Origin: Trogon surrucura
Taxonomy: Eukaryota > Chordata > Aves > Trogoniformes > Trogonidae
Reading direction: 5' to 3'
Assembly (NCBI GenBank): GCA_020746105.1
Contig: CM036618.1
Coordinates: forward strand, 10,486,501 to 10,550,500
DNA length: 64,000 bases
In this document: in pieces, positions 46,340 through 59,385 of the stretch
Numbering within the stretch: position 1 is the stretch's first letter
How the letters are laid out: the number at the start of each line of letters is the position of its first letter
Notes under the pieces: generated by a model
Told to the model about the DNA's origin: nothing
What the model saw: the letters and a program-made list of their open reading frames with translations, nothing else
The model's database searches: none
Made by a program: the position numbers and the translations under genes

Positions 46340-47010
46340 TTGCTCATTAAAATCAGCTATATTGCAGAAGACTGGAAAGCAGTAAATTATGTACCTAGAT
46401 CGAGAAGGGAATAGATTCTAGCAACAGACTTTCCTCAGCACCTGGTAAAATAGCTAAAATACTAATTAAAGATAGAGTAACCAACTGCACACATGAACAG
46501 CAGTTAGCAGGGATTAAGCAATACAGTTTGGAGGCAAATCTCGCCCTATATATACTAGAATCCTTTTATTGCATTAACAAAAGAGTCTGTAAAGAAGAAC
46601 CAGTTAAAATAGTTTATTAGAACCTCCTGGAAGCCTTTGATACAGTCTCTTAGAATAAGCTGTTAAAAAGACAAAAATTGACTCCACTGAGACTGGGATT
46701 TTGCTCCAAGCAGCTGGAATGTGCAGTATTATTAGAAAATGTCAAAACCACAGAGAACCAACTCAGTGGAGAAAGGATCAATTTGACATATGGAAAAAAG
46801 TGGTCAATGAGACACTCTGAACTTCCAAGTTTGACCAAGTGTTGCTGAGTGATTTGTGTGAAAGAACCACTGACACTGCTATCAGCAGCAGATATATGTA
46901 GGCTTCTAGAGAAGACTTGCGAATATCTACTAATGATACAAAAGTAGACATTAGGTTACTTAACTTGTAAAGTGGATTATTTGAACCTTAAGTCAGGTTT
47001 TAAATAAATT
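46340..47010 (+). mobile_element. Very old LINE reverse-transcriptase fossil (CR1/L3-like)
   Basis: Although riddled with stops, the plus-strand translation follows the RT order of CR1-type LINEs. AEDWKAVNYVP lies at 46364-46396 (compare PEDWK-ANV-P). PGKIAKILIK (compare PGKIMEKIL) lies near 46440, and HEQQLAGIKQYSLEANLA follows near 46490 (compare Q-GF--G-SC-TNL). EPVKIVY-NLLEAFDTVS-NKLLKRQKL lies near 46600-46672 (compare [19 protein letters not shown]). NDTKVD lies near 46932 (compare FADDTK). The spacing between motifs agrees with the family. Decay is much heavier than in the other CR1 copies, so this predates them and may be an L3-type or early CR1 lineage. It is AT-rich like its flanks, which also fits great age. 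Confidence 0.65.
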
Positions 47011-50000
47011 GTAATAACTAATAAATTGAACCCCTTGACAACAAAGATCACCTCAGCTCCCTAAAACAAATGAGACCTCAGGCAAAACTTGTGTTCTCTT
47101 TGTGTGTCCTTCACTGCTGACAAATTTTCTCACTTCCATTAACAAAAATAATCCCTGTATCCTACTTACTTGTGTTTCAGAATCCATTCTGCAGTAACAA
47201 AAAGAGACAACAGGCTCACAATTTAGCAAATAATTTCTGGGTTGGCACACACCTTCAGGTATTTGTGCATAAATGTTCAATACATGCAAATCTTTGAGTA
47301 CAGTGATATATGGTTAGAACAGCAAAATTGCTCTTTTTCCTTTTCGGTTGAATTTACGACAAAGCATGACTTGAAGACAAGTGTGGCAGGGGGATTAAAA
47401 CCTACAAACTTAAAGTACAAGTGAAAATATATCAACACTTTATCTATGGAACAACATGTATGCCATCAACGAAAATCTCTCTTTAACACCTCAGAAACAC
47501 TGTTAGGATTTCTCATTTTTGCCTCTATGAGATCTCGGTTGTCTGCTTCACAACTCAGTGCTAGCACATGTGAGTTATTGGAATGGACTCATATACAGAT
47601 GTATAATTTCAGAGAGAAAATCCATAGTGCAAGCAAGTGATCTCAGTGTTGAAGAAAGTTTTCTGAGAAACTTTGCTAGGTAGAAGCCTCTGGCATTGAA
47701 ATTAAGGCTTAATTTTGCAATAAAGGCCCATCATACAAGAATTGGACAAATCCGGAAATAAACATTCACTCTGTTTAAAGAATATTTAATCTAGTTTGAA
47801 AGATCGGGCTACTATGACAGAAAACAAAACAAACAAACAAAAAAGACCAAAAAAAGAAGACCCTTCATTGGAAAGACTGTTTTTTTGTGTTTCCTACATA
47901 GGTTCAAGTGAGTGAGGACACAAATCTTACTGCTAATACAACTAAAAAGGCCTAAACATGAGACAGGAGCAAGAACTCTGAATCGCCCACACAAGTATCA
48001 TAAATATACACTCACAGTTATTATAAATATACACTCTACACTTCTTTTATCAATGTATAGAAATAGGTATGTTCTATATGTATGACTGGGGTGACTGGGG
48101 ACAGGCTTCTTCTAAGCCCAGATGCAGTTAACCTCACTGACAACACAACCACATGGCCTTGTCTGTTTGAAGTTCTCAAATGGACACCTTTTTCATTCCT
48201 GAAAATGTGTGCACATCTTTCTAGAGATCATGCCCTGGATCTCCTTCTCTCTTACATGAAACCAGTTTTAAAGAAGAACGAGAACTGCTTCAAAATGAAT
48301 GAAAGGGAATTCCTATGCGAATAATCATACTGAATAATGGCCATAGCTAGCACTATATGGTTTTTTCCTTTCTCTCTCCTCAAAATGATAAACTGAAAGC
48401 CCCCAAGAGCCATTCACAGGGATTTTATTCCTGCATTGTTTTCACACTGTTGCTCAATCCCAGCAAGCCAAAACTACCATCTCCCCAAAGTTAATTGGAT
48501 CTCATTGTGCCTGTTCTCCATCAGGATTCAGGTTCACACATTGCTCTCATATTAAGTGCTTAAAGATGGGTTCTCAGAGTGTCTATTTGTATAAAGCATA
48601 TATTTTCAGTGCATAAAAGGTTATGAACCAAGGTTTGAACTATGCCCTGTGACTCCTCATAGAGTCCTTCACTCACAATAGGTAAATGATTTCTTAGTGG
48701 CTGAATATTAACTCCATACTTAAATTTTACATTCACATTCAGTAGAGACTTTTATTTCCTGGCCATGAAATGAATCTTTCTTGTCTTCTCAAAGAGACAT
48801 CAGCACTTCAAAGCCAGAGTAAAGGAGCCATTAACCCTTCAGAGAAGTGGTAAAAATTGATACTTTGATTAAGGTATCAAGTTAAGGTTTAGGAAATTCT
48901 TTGTGGGCAATTGAAATCTGTTTAAACAGGTGGGCTTGTCCAAAGAAAAGGAATTTTTAAAAAAATAAAGGCCTCCATTTGAAATGGTGTTCCTTTTTAT
49001 TAGAAAGTACATACTGATTATCTTTCCCAGGGATTTGAGCCTGTATATGAAAACTACCGATTGCAAACCACTCTTACCTTCACTACTCCTATAATGGAAT
49101 TTCACTGTCACTTTTTTAGAATGGCACTCTCCTTCATGACACACACTTTGTTAAGCTTAATGGGAGCAAGACCACATATTACAACCATTTCATTGTAAAA
49201 ATTGTTGTTTTTTCCTTAACTTCTCCTGCACTTCAACTAAATTATTTTGTTTACTTAGTGCTTTTCAACATACAGGAAAAAGTGTTCCCTATGATGTCTT
49301 ATTCCAAGTTGTCATCACTTCCAGGTAGATAAGAACACAATTTCATAAACAAGAATTTCCTGAGATGTCAAATCACTGAGTCAGGAAGAGGCAACAGCTA
49401 CTGTCATGAGTTTATTCCCATAGATCAAAGTTAAAACAGCAAACAGTAACCAGCTTAATGCCTGGGTCTGTTTAGTATTATAGTTAACATGAAATACTGT
49501 TAGATTTTTGTTTACATCTGTTGCATATATATAGACACACACACAAATATGTATAAATTTTCACTATTGCCATAGAAAGCAGCATTTAATTTCCCTGTGG
49601 AAAATACTCCAATAAGTGCAAAACAGCTATGTATGGTCTAGGAAAAGGGAAATTCAGATGCTCTCTGAGAGGATCAGTACTGAGCTATAAATCTTTCTGG
49701 AGAGAAAAATGCAAAGAAATCCTCTTCATTATGTTTTCTCTGAGTATTCTAGTCTTCCTTCCTGAGTGAGGTAAGAAAAAGAAGATAGGCTTGACTGCCA
49801 GATGTGAATTAAGAGAGGTTGTATTCTGAAGTGATAAAGGGGACTCAGAGAATGGGATGTATCCTAAATTTCTGAGACCTGGAAAATTATACTTGGGGAA
49901 TTATTCCAAATTCATTCTGCTTTCTGAGGTTTTTTTGGGGGGAACAGAAACCATCTTTTCAGGTTTTCTTTGTAAGGATTTTGAACATACGTACTCAGGC

Positions 50001-51639
50001 ATATGATTTTAATAGATACATGCACATATACCTTACTTGCTCATACATAAACACTACACATAATGATTAAATATTTATGTTAGCTTCACACACACAGATT
50101 AAAACATGAGATACCCTAAACTGCTGTTTCAGAAAAATCTCAAATTATTCAAGTTATCTTTTGTCATTTCTATGACTATTTTTATTATTGCAGACATATG
50201 TCTAGACTCTACCACAGGTAGATGTTGTGCTTTATAAAATTGACAGTCAAAGATACTCCTTGCTTGAAGAGTTTATGATACAAATAAATGAGACTTAAAA
50301 AGGAGGAGAGAAACAGAAAGTTTTATCTATGTCTTACAGATGAAAAACAGAAGCGGAAAGATATTTTATTACTTCTTTGTAGGAAATATATGATTCAGAC
50401 AGAACAGAAGCTATGCTGAGCACTGAGGATTTAGTAACTAAAGCACAAGACCATTCTGAATTTCAAAAGTTATTTAAAAAAAAATCTGTTCCTTCAGTCC
50501 AAATCTTGCTTTAAAATCTGTCAAAGTTCAACCATTGAAAGCATAAGATAACAAGAAAATTATTGATATTTTTCCCATTCAAGAAATAACTCTTAATGGC
50601 TTTGTTATAGATTAAATCCCCACCCTAGATTAAATCCCCACCCTAGTTTATGGCATTTTATCTAAGAAAATCTCTGAAGATTTCTTTTAGCTTTGCTTTG
50701 CATCTTCTTTTTATCAGTGCATAAATGTTATGTCTTTTTGTCCAGATGTTCTTTAAATCAGCTTCTACTCCCATAATTTCTGGATCTCTCAGTATGAAAT
50801 TCATAGGACTAAATCCAGCGAAGCGAACAGTAACAGCAAAAAGTAAATGTGTCTTCATGTCAGTGTGTAATGGATAGTGAGATAAGCTGAAATTCTGACA
50901 CTGTATGAAAGGAATAAGAAATTTAATAATAAATCCACCAATGAGCTGAATAAAATGCATATAATTAGACTGTTGCCTGAGAAAAAAATAAAGAACAGTC
51001 TCGAAACCCAGCTACCTTACCCCTGAGAACAAGCAGATAATGTATCTGTATCTGCGCTTGCATTTATGTATCTGTACTATTTATACATATCATTCAACCT
51101 GACTAGGCCATGCGGTAGGCTCCAGAGACTAAACCACATTCATTCTCTTCCTGAAAGAAGTTATTTATATTATTTTAATACAAAGATGTTTGGACAGGTT
51201 TCTAGAATCTATTGTGTTTTTTATTTTGAGCCAGGATGACATTTAATATTAGCATCAGAACGTATCATCTACATCATTGTGATTTATTTTTAAAGAATTC
51301 AGCTTCTAAGTCATCAGAACAGGAGCTAATTACTGATTATAAATTTTTCAGACTCAATTCTGCTACAAGCTTCTCACACTCACAGTAACTGCAATTCTCA
51401 CACAGCTCCACATTCTTTTTTTCAGACTTAAAAACATGAACAGTTGTATGAGGACAAATAAAATTACTCGTCATAAAAAAAGTATTTTATAGTGGTCTAA
51501 AGCAACATTAATACAAGGAAGGCATAGCAGTAACAGAAGTGACAGCACAGGTCTGGCCTGTATCCATCATCAAGAAGAGCTCGGGGAATACAGCATCAGC
51601 AGAGTCTGAAGGTGGTATCTTCACATAGTGTGATAAAAC
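47011..51639. other. Unique AT-rich DNA, nothing firmly recognised
   Basis: Short simple stretches occur (AAAC units 47820-47860). An exact 18-bp tandem duplication lies at 50611-50646. A 100-codon minus-strand open frame at 50658-50960 has protein-like composition but no known domain and no splice support. Confidence 0.4.
50611..50646 (+). repeat. Exact 18-bp tandem duplication
   Basis: ATTAAATCCCCACCCTAG occurs twice without a gap (50611-50628 and 50629-50646) in otherwise non-repetitive DNA. Identity of the units suggests a recent slip. Confidence 0.95.
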
Positions 51640-52534
51640 ATAGAATCACAGAATGACAGAATCACAGAATCATAGAATCATAGAATCATAGAATCGTAGA
51701 TTCATAGAATGGTTTGGGTTGGAAGGGACCTTACAGATCTAGTTCCAACCTCCCTGCCATAGGCAGGGACACCTCTCACTGGACCAGGTTGATCAAAGCC
51801 TTGTCCAACCTGGCCTTGAATACTTCTAGGGAGGGGACATCCACAACTTCTCTGGGCAACCTGTTGCAGTGTTTCACTACCCTCACAGAATAATTTCTTC
51901 CAAATGCCTTATCTAAATCTACCCACCTTCAGTTCAGAAACTTTTATCCCTTGTCCTATCACTACACTCCCTGATAAAGAGTCCCTGCCCATCTTTCTTG
52001 TAGACCCCCTTTGAGCACTGGAAGCCTGGTATAAGGTCTCCTAGAGTCTGTAAAAAGTCCTTCTTTGGCTTTCTTATAGGCCCTGTTTAAGTACTCGAAG
52101 GACACTATAGTGTCTTCCCGGAACCTTCTCCAAGCTGAACAACCCCAGCTCTTTCAGACTTTTCTTATAGGAGAGGTGCTCCAACCCCATGACCAACTTC
52201 ATGGTCCTCCTCTGGACCTCCTCCAAGAGATCTGTGTCCTTCTTGGGTTACTCCAGACCTGAACACTGCACTGCAGGTGAGGTCTCACCGGAGCAGAGTA
52301 GAGGGGCAGAATCACCTCCCTTGACTTGCTGGCCACACTGCTTTTGATGCTACCCAGGATTGCCTTTCTAAGCTGTGAGTGGGCATTGCTGGCTCATATT
52401 CAGTTTTTCATCCGCCTGTACCCCAAGTCCTTCTCCTCAGAGCAGCTCTCAATCCACTCATCTCAGCCTGTATTTGTGCTTGGTATTGCCCTGACCCAGG
52501 TGCAGGACCTTGCACTTGGCCCTGTTGAACTTCT
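51640..52534 (-). mobile_element. CR1 LINE 3' portion with internal repeat (copy 11)
   Basis: A long tail of about nine complement units (ATAGAATCACAG, ATCATAGAATC) begins at 51640. CR1 3' untranslated text follows (GTTTGGGTTGGAAGGGAC, GCAGGGACACCTC), then the C-terminal ORF2 region in complement. It stops near 52534, in the segment encoding the VKFNKA-type motif after FADD. Many frame breaks are present. The segment at 51979-52045 is echoed by 52055-52128 (both TTTCTTGTAG/TATAGG-CCC ... GTACT-GAAG ... TAGGTCTC-like). Part of the C-terminal coding text therefore occurs twice in diverged form. Confidence 0.92.
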
Positions 52535-55500
52535 ATGCTCTGTGGACTTTCCCACAGCTTTAGCACAGGACTGCAGACATGCTGGCAGATAATCCCGTAC
52601 TTGTGTAACCTTATGTTTGTGTGTGATCACAGAGGAGTCACCATTGCTATTCTTGTGCTCAGAGCAGTTGTGGGAATTGGTTAGATCTCGCCAAGTCTGC
52701 AGTTAATTGTAGGCAGTGTGAGTCATCTCGCCCACAGTGTCTGTGTCTGGATGTGAGCTAGTCATTCTAAATCCCTTTTATATTTAAATGGGGAAAAAGG
52801 AGTGCTGCTAGGGTGTGATTCAGATGATCTGTTTGAGAAGTCTACATCTGGTCAGAGGAACTGGCTGTAGCTGAGCAGAACTGTAGACCAGAAGAGATCT
52901 GTTTAAGAGCTCAGCCCCCACTATCCCTGAAAAGAAAGAACTTTGACTTCAGAGCTTTGGTCTGAAGTCATCTGCTCTCTTTCCAGCCTGAAATCTTGCA
53001 GGCCAGATATGGGAATCAATACCCCTTAAACAAAAATCTAGAAATAACCCAGACCCACAACCGCAATACCCCTCCCTCCATTTCTCGTGGTAGACAAAAA
53101 ATCCCCTTGTACCATTCATCTTTTTTTTCCCTTTTCAAGCTGAGATGGATCTTTAGGCTGTTTCTTGCCCTTCCCCATGCAATTCCTTCCACAACTAACC
53201 TCAGGCTCTCTTTTTCAGAAGTCCCAGCACTTTCTCTTCTAGGAGTGCTTCAGATGGTCTCTTCTCTTGGGAAATCTTGCCTTGCACAAGCACACGAAGG
53301 ACAAAGGTTGAGCCTGGAATGAGTAAACAGGTAAAGAGGTATCTTGGGTCTCAGACCGGTGACAGGCACTCCTGGAGCACATATTTGCTTGGCAGAAAGT
53401 GTGAATCTGTTTGTGAGAGAGGAAGGTCCTGCTGTCCCCAGTAATGTGCACTTTCAAGGAAATGTCTAGTGCAATGAAAATAAGGATTTGAATCCGTGGG
53501 AGGTGGAGGCTGATTATCAGCTTCAGTCTTCAAAAAACCCCAATGAAAACCCCCCTGGTTTCTCTTTCCATGGGGGAGATGCTGGTGGTGGGATCCCCCT
53601 GATGGTCTCACTGCTGGCTTACATGAGGGAGTAATTTTCACTGGAAACTAATCTTTACTGTGTCAGAGTCTCAGTGTCAATTTTATCTGTGTTTCTTGCT
53701 GTCACTGCTATTTTCCTCAGCGGCAGCACCACCAGCCCTGCTATTACCCACTGTTGGGCTTTGCCTCAGAAGGGCCCAATGTCTTTTTGCTCAAAAAGTT
53801 ACAGAAAGAGGCAGCATTAATAACAGCAAAATGATTTTAAAGGCATTGCTGCTGAAGGGTAAAAGAGGTTAACTGGGCAAAGTTATGTTGGCCTGACCCA
53901 GGCAGGATCTCAATAGCGAGCTTAGAGTTCACTAATTTACATTCACATCCTAACCTGAGCTTTGCAACCAGAGCCCATTTCCAAAGACCTGTCTAAATAG
54001 GGGCAATCAGGAAAATGAACCTGACTTAACAAAAAATGTGACTTGAAAGTGGATTAGCTGACGTGCATTTATGAAAACTCCTAGGAAGAATAAAAGTGGG
54101 GTTGTTTCTATTTATTTTATTTCACATTTTACAGGGAGCTAATCAAAGCTAATATATTTTTACTCTCAGAAAGGATGTTAGCTGTTGAATTTAATGCAAT
54201 TTAATGGAATAATTTTAAAAGCTGAGTCTTATTAATGTTGAGGTTATTCCTTTCAGATGAGATCTATTTTAAAAACGCTTGCCAGAAATCGAAACTCTCC
54301 AATATCTTCCTTGGGTCCGCCTTCTGCAGCAATCACAGCTGATACCTTGTACAGAGTTGTCCTGAAGGCCAAGAGCAGTGAGAAACGTATTTTGCTAAAT
54401 GCTAACAAATGGAGGCTTGAGAAATTAAATAATCTCATGGACTAAAGAGTGAGTGACAGCTGTGGCAGATGAATTCTGTTCCATAATCGTGTTCTTCTCT
54501 AAACCCCTGGAAATTAAGATGCATACTTCTTGCTGCACCTTGCGGTCAGCCTTGTTTGCTGTGGACAAGCCTGTAGACACAAATGTCTACCAACACAAAG
54601 ACCACAATGAACTGTGGTTACATAGTTTGCCTGTGGGATCTGCATAAATCACTTGTAATTGCAATCCCAAAGGAAATTAAGTACAAACAAATGCATCAAT
54701 CCCTTTACAAATAGAAATGTCTTTGTCTTGAAAACCACACAATCTCTATTCTATGATTTTTTCTAATACACACTTTTCTTTCTCCTTTTGTACCTGAGTT
54801 TCTGCCTATAAGCAGTGGTGTGCATGTTCCTCTCTTACCAAGCCATTATAACAGGAGAGGTCAGAATGGCAGGTGCTCTTTAATAAGTTGCAGTAGTTAC
54901 AATGCAGTAATTTTCCATAATAAATAATTTGAATATACTAAAATAGTCACATGCATCAAAATGTTGCATAATTTGTAATACAAATATACCATCAATTTTT
55001 TAAAAAAAAAAAAACTCAAAAAAAGTCAAAGCAATTGTCCAGTAATAGAGCAAAAATACTCACCCACTCTGCTATAAGACAGAGAAACCACAATTTTGTA
55101 AAACATGTTCATCTTTAATCTCTTTTATGAGCTTCTGCCAGGCTGAAGAAGGCAGACTATTGTTTCCCTTCCCCCTCTCGCCTTTTTTTTTTCCTATTTA
55201 AAAATCTTTTGGCTTCATCATAATCAACACAATATATGTGCAATCATGAAAAATAGCCTGCAGCTCTGCTGGATGAAGCATATCAGCTTGTTCTCCAATT
55301 TTAGAAAATTCTATTTTATGGTTATCACAATTACAGTGAAGAAGCAGAGTTGCAAAGAGAAACTGTCTGAGAAACATATATAACTACCTTGACGAAGAGA
55401 TGAAATGATGACAAAACAAGGTCCTTATCAAATCATTTTTTAAAAAAAAGTAATAAAAAGCTATGATTCACTAGACAAGCACTCAGATTGTATTGTTATA

Positions 55501-58302
55501 TATGTGGTTTAAGAAAGTAAATTGACAAGTGGAGAAAGAAACATGATATCTGATATACAAGCGCATCTGGAGTTCTTTCATGATGTAGAAGTTGGTCTTT
55601 GTCCCTGCAAAATGTAAGTAAATACAGTAACAAAGCCCCGACCTTTCATCCCCTCATTGCTATTCTCTGACTTGCAAATTTTCTGCTCTGGTGTCATGCT
55701 GTGAGATTTTGGGTTAATGATGCAAGGAAATATTTGCCTTGATAATAAAGGGTTTTTAGATTCTCCACCTCTATTTTCAATGCCTCATTATCCTTATTTA
55801 TTGTATGTAAAGTCTGTAACTTGACAAGACTCAGTAACGCTTTACATTTTACAAGTCTGGAGACAAAGCATCCTGCTTGTCCTCTACACATGTTTACTAC
55901 TGTCAAATCATTAAAGCTCTCCCAAGAGTATCCCTCCTTACCAGATTTGAGACCTTATTAAGATTTACAGGGTGAGTTTGAGATTGGTGAACAGCAGCAG
56001 AAGCATATTTCCCAACTGAATTTGCACCAGACAGCTAGCTCCCAGCCTTAGAAGTTAGTCTTATTTTGCTGAAATTGCCATTTCTTAGGGCTCATAAATA
56101 ATGATAAATAACAGTGACCAAAAAAAATGAGCAGAAAATAACAAGAAAAACTGGAGGATAATCTAGAAAGAAATGAAAAGTACACTGGCCTGATTCAAAT
56201 TCCACTGAAGTCAAAAGGAGGTATAAGTTGAGTTCAACAAGCTCTGCAGCCAGGTATAGGAACAGAACACATGTGAAAGGCTTTGAAGCCGGCTGACTAT
56301 GTGGAACTCACAGATGCTGAAAAACATTTCAGTCTCTACTTCGATTCCTTATCCTCTCCTGCCATGTGGATCTCAAAACCAGCCCCCAACTCCCTACAAA
56401 TGTAGATTTATATTATCTCTCTTCTTCCAAAGAATTACTTATACAGAACTCATCATATAGTAGGAAAAGACATTCAAGTAATAATGACTACAGAGAAGTA
56501 TGTGAGGGGGGAAAAAATCAACAGCCATCTCCCACTGCAACACTGCATGGTTTTTTTTTTCTTTGATATCCTTAAAGAAGCAAAAATTTAAGGCTGAAAG
56601 TGACTAAAATTGTTCATAGAAATGATAGTGGGAAGTAATTTGACAGGACAGTGATGGAAGTGGCAGACATGGGAGAAGATGCAGCTCTCCATCCTGAAAG
56701 AAAAAGGGGTAGGACAGAGTAATAGTGGTAGGTATGGTCATGGTTTTAGAGCTGGTGCCTGTGGCAAAAAGAGATGTAACTGTTGAATGTCAGCATGTGA
56801 GATCGCGGAGAGGAATTCGAAGTGAATCCTAGAAAATATAACTGGTGTGTGTGTTCATGTGTTATAATTTAGAACTGTAATTCTGTCCTTCATTGTGCTT
56901 CCACCTTCTCCCACCTTGGTACCTTCGTGCATTTGTGCAGAAAATGAGGCACTGACTCCTGCTCTCTAATTACAGTTTTACAAACAGATGTTCATCAAAT
57001 ATTTAGTAGTTTATTTTAAATCATATTTCTCCAGCTTACATATACAACTGGCATATTAAAAAAGTCCAAGTAATAGTGTCAAAACAGAAGATGTCTGCTG
57101 ATTCTCCTATGCCCAGTATAGAAGGTTTGAAGCTGGTGGGGAAAACATGGAGAGAAATGTATGGCAGGTGGATGTGCCACCAGAAATAGAAATGAAAGTG
57201 TCACTGTGAAATCAAAGAAACACAAAGAAACTGACCTTTCAAGATAGTGTTTGATGATTTCGAGATACACTGGAAGTTCATTTCACTCTGCTGCAAGATT
57301 TTAGTCTGGATTGTTTCATCTCACAGTGAACCTGACTGCAATGTCCCTTCTTAAAATATTTAGTTCAAAGGCAAAAATTCCTCTCCTTCATTCCCAGATA
57401 CCATGCACCTCTTTAATTCCTTGCATTTCCATTAAAAACAAAGGCCCTGAACCTCAGCAGGTGGTAAAGAAACTCACAGGGGTAGCAGCTGATCAAAGTC
57501 CGTTGGAAAGCATCTGTCTCTCTACCTACCCTCTAAGGGCTTAACCCTGGGCTCTGCCACTTAGCCAGCTATTTATTTTTTATGATGTTAAATTTGTGCT
57601 TAGAGGGTCTTATTATCAGTCCCTCTTTTACCTTCCCCCCTCTCCCCAAAACCATGAGAAAATCTGCTGCCCCTTCACCTTCACTCCTTTTCTCACAAGT
57701 GTCAGCTTTGTCAATCACAGAGAGAAGATCCAGCTCATGAAAATGTGCCACAGCAGCCAGAGTATCTGCTCTGACCTTCAGCTTTGGTCTCTGCTGTGAC
57801 AAACAAGTTTCATTTTCCACTCAGAGAAATCTGCTTATTTCCAGCAAAATATAACTTCTTGCTTCCTAGGAGAAAGAGAAAAAAAGAATCTCTAGCTGAG
57901 GAAATGCAATAATTTCCTGCTTTTATCTTACTTTCTGTTCAAGTCTAGGTACAACTTCTTTATACACCAGAAGAAATCCATATGAATCATTACAATTGGA
58001 GCAGGAAATCGATTCTTCAATTAGTTTTCATCTCTTGTTTTCTGGGGGTTGAAGTTTTCATACAGAGAATGTACAATGCAGAGCTGGTTACAACCAGTAA
58101 CAAAGAAATGGATTTTCAAATAAAAATGGTACTACCTTTTCCTTGATATTCTTATGCAGGATCTTGCCATCTGTGAGCACTCAAATGATATCTGTATATT
58201 CTGTAAATACCCTGCAACCGAAGGTTATTACACATGATTACATGTCCAAAACTCCTGCTGAAATCTGTATGAGTTGGAGGATAACGGATGTTTATACTCA
58301 TA
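52535..58302. other. Unique DNA, nothing firmly recognised
   Basis: 52.6-53.9 kb is less AT-rich and has several open frames of about 70-108 codons (such as 52996-53322) with no recognisable domain. A TGATTCAAATTCCACTGAAG block at 56191-56220 resembles the block at 25604. No exon, RNA gene or known transposon is supported. Confidence 0.4.
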
Positions 58303-59385
58303 AAAAAACTGGCGGCTCATGGCCTGGATGAGCGTACGATCTGCTGGATAAAGGACTGGTTGGATGAACAGGCCCAAAGACTGGCTGTCAATGGAGTTAA
58401 ATCCAGCTGGCGGCCGGTCGCAAGTGGTGTTCCTCAGGGCTCAGTGTTGGGACCATTTCTGTTTAACATCTTTATTGATGACCTTGACAAGGACACTGAA
58501 GGTACCATCAGTAAGTTCGCAGATGACACCAAATTGGGTGGGAGTGTTGATCTGCACGAGGATAGGGAGGCTCTACAGAGGGACTTGGATAGATTGGATC
58601 AATGGGCCAAGGTTAATGGAATGAGCTTCAACAAGGCCAAGTTCCGGGTCCTGTGCTTGAGCCACAACAACCACATGCAGTGCTACAGGCTTGGGGAAGC
58701 GTGGCTGGAAAGCTGTCAGGCAGAGAGGGACCTGAGGATTCTAACAGAGCCAGCAGTATGCCCAGGTGGCCAAGAAGGCCAATGGCATCCTGGCTTGTAT
58801 TAGAAACAGTGTGACCAGCAGGAGTAGGGAGGGGATTGTCCCTCTGTACTCAGCACTGTTGGGGCCTCAGTTTGAGTGTTGTGTCCAGTTTTGGGCGCCT
58901 CAATACAAGAGGGATATCGAGGTGTTGGAGCGAGTGCAGAGGAGGGCAACAAAGCTGGTGAAGGGACTAGAAAATAAATCTTATGAAGAGTGACTGAAGG
59001 AGCTGGGGCTGTTTAGTTTGAAGAAGAGGAGGCTGAGGGGAGATCTCATTGCTCTCTACAACTACCTGAAAGGACATTGTAGAGAGGTTGGTGCTGGTCT
59101 CTTCTCACAGGTCATTAGTGATAGACCAAGAGGGAATGGCTTCAACTGCAACAGGAAAGCCTTAGACTGTACATTAGGAAAAACATGTTCACAGAAAGAG
59201 TAGTCAGACACTGGAACAGGCTGCCCAGGGAGGTGGTTGAGTCACCTTCCCTGGAGGTGTTTAAAGGTCATTTAGATGTAGTGTTGGGGGATATGGACTC
59301 TCTAGAGTAGGGTTATAGGTTGGACTTGGTGATCCCAAGGGTCATTTTCAAAGTGAATGTTTCTATGTTTCTATATTTCTATGTG
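58303..59385 (+). mobile_element. CR1 LINE, RT catalytic region to tail (copy 12)
   Basis: From 58303 the plus strand encodes [59 protein letters not shown], then the catalytic [29 protein letters not shown] and [14 protein letters not shown]. About eight codons and the frame are lost near 58750. The next frame (58766-58993) carries [66 protein letters not shown] third (59018 on) carries [35 protein letters not shown]. The 3' part ends in TTTCTATG-type tail units near 59385. It is truncated before the RT N-terminus. Three frame segments mark it as moderately old. It shares close wording with copy 4. Confidence 0.96.

Noticed and set aside
50658-50960. 100-codon minus-strand open frame with protein-like composition (KRHNIYALIKRRCKAKL)
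   Set aside because: No known domain, no splice context, and open frames of this size arise by chance in 64 kb of such DNA. A protein search would be needed to revive it.
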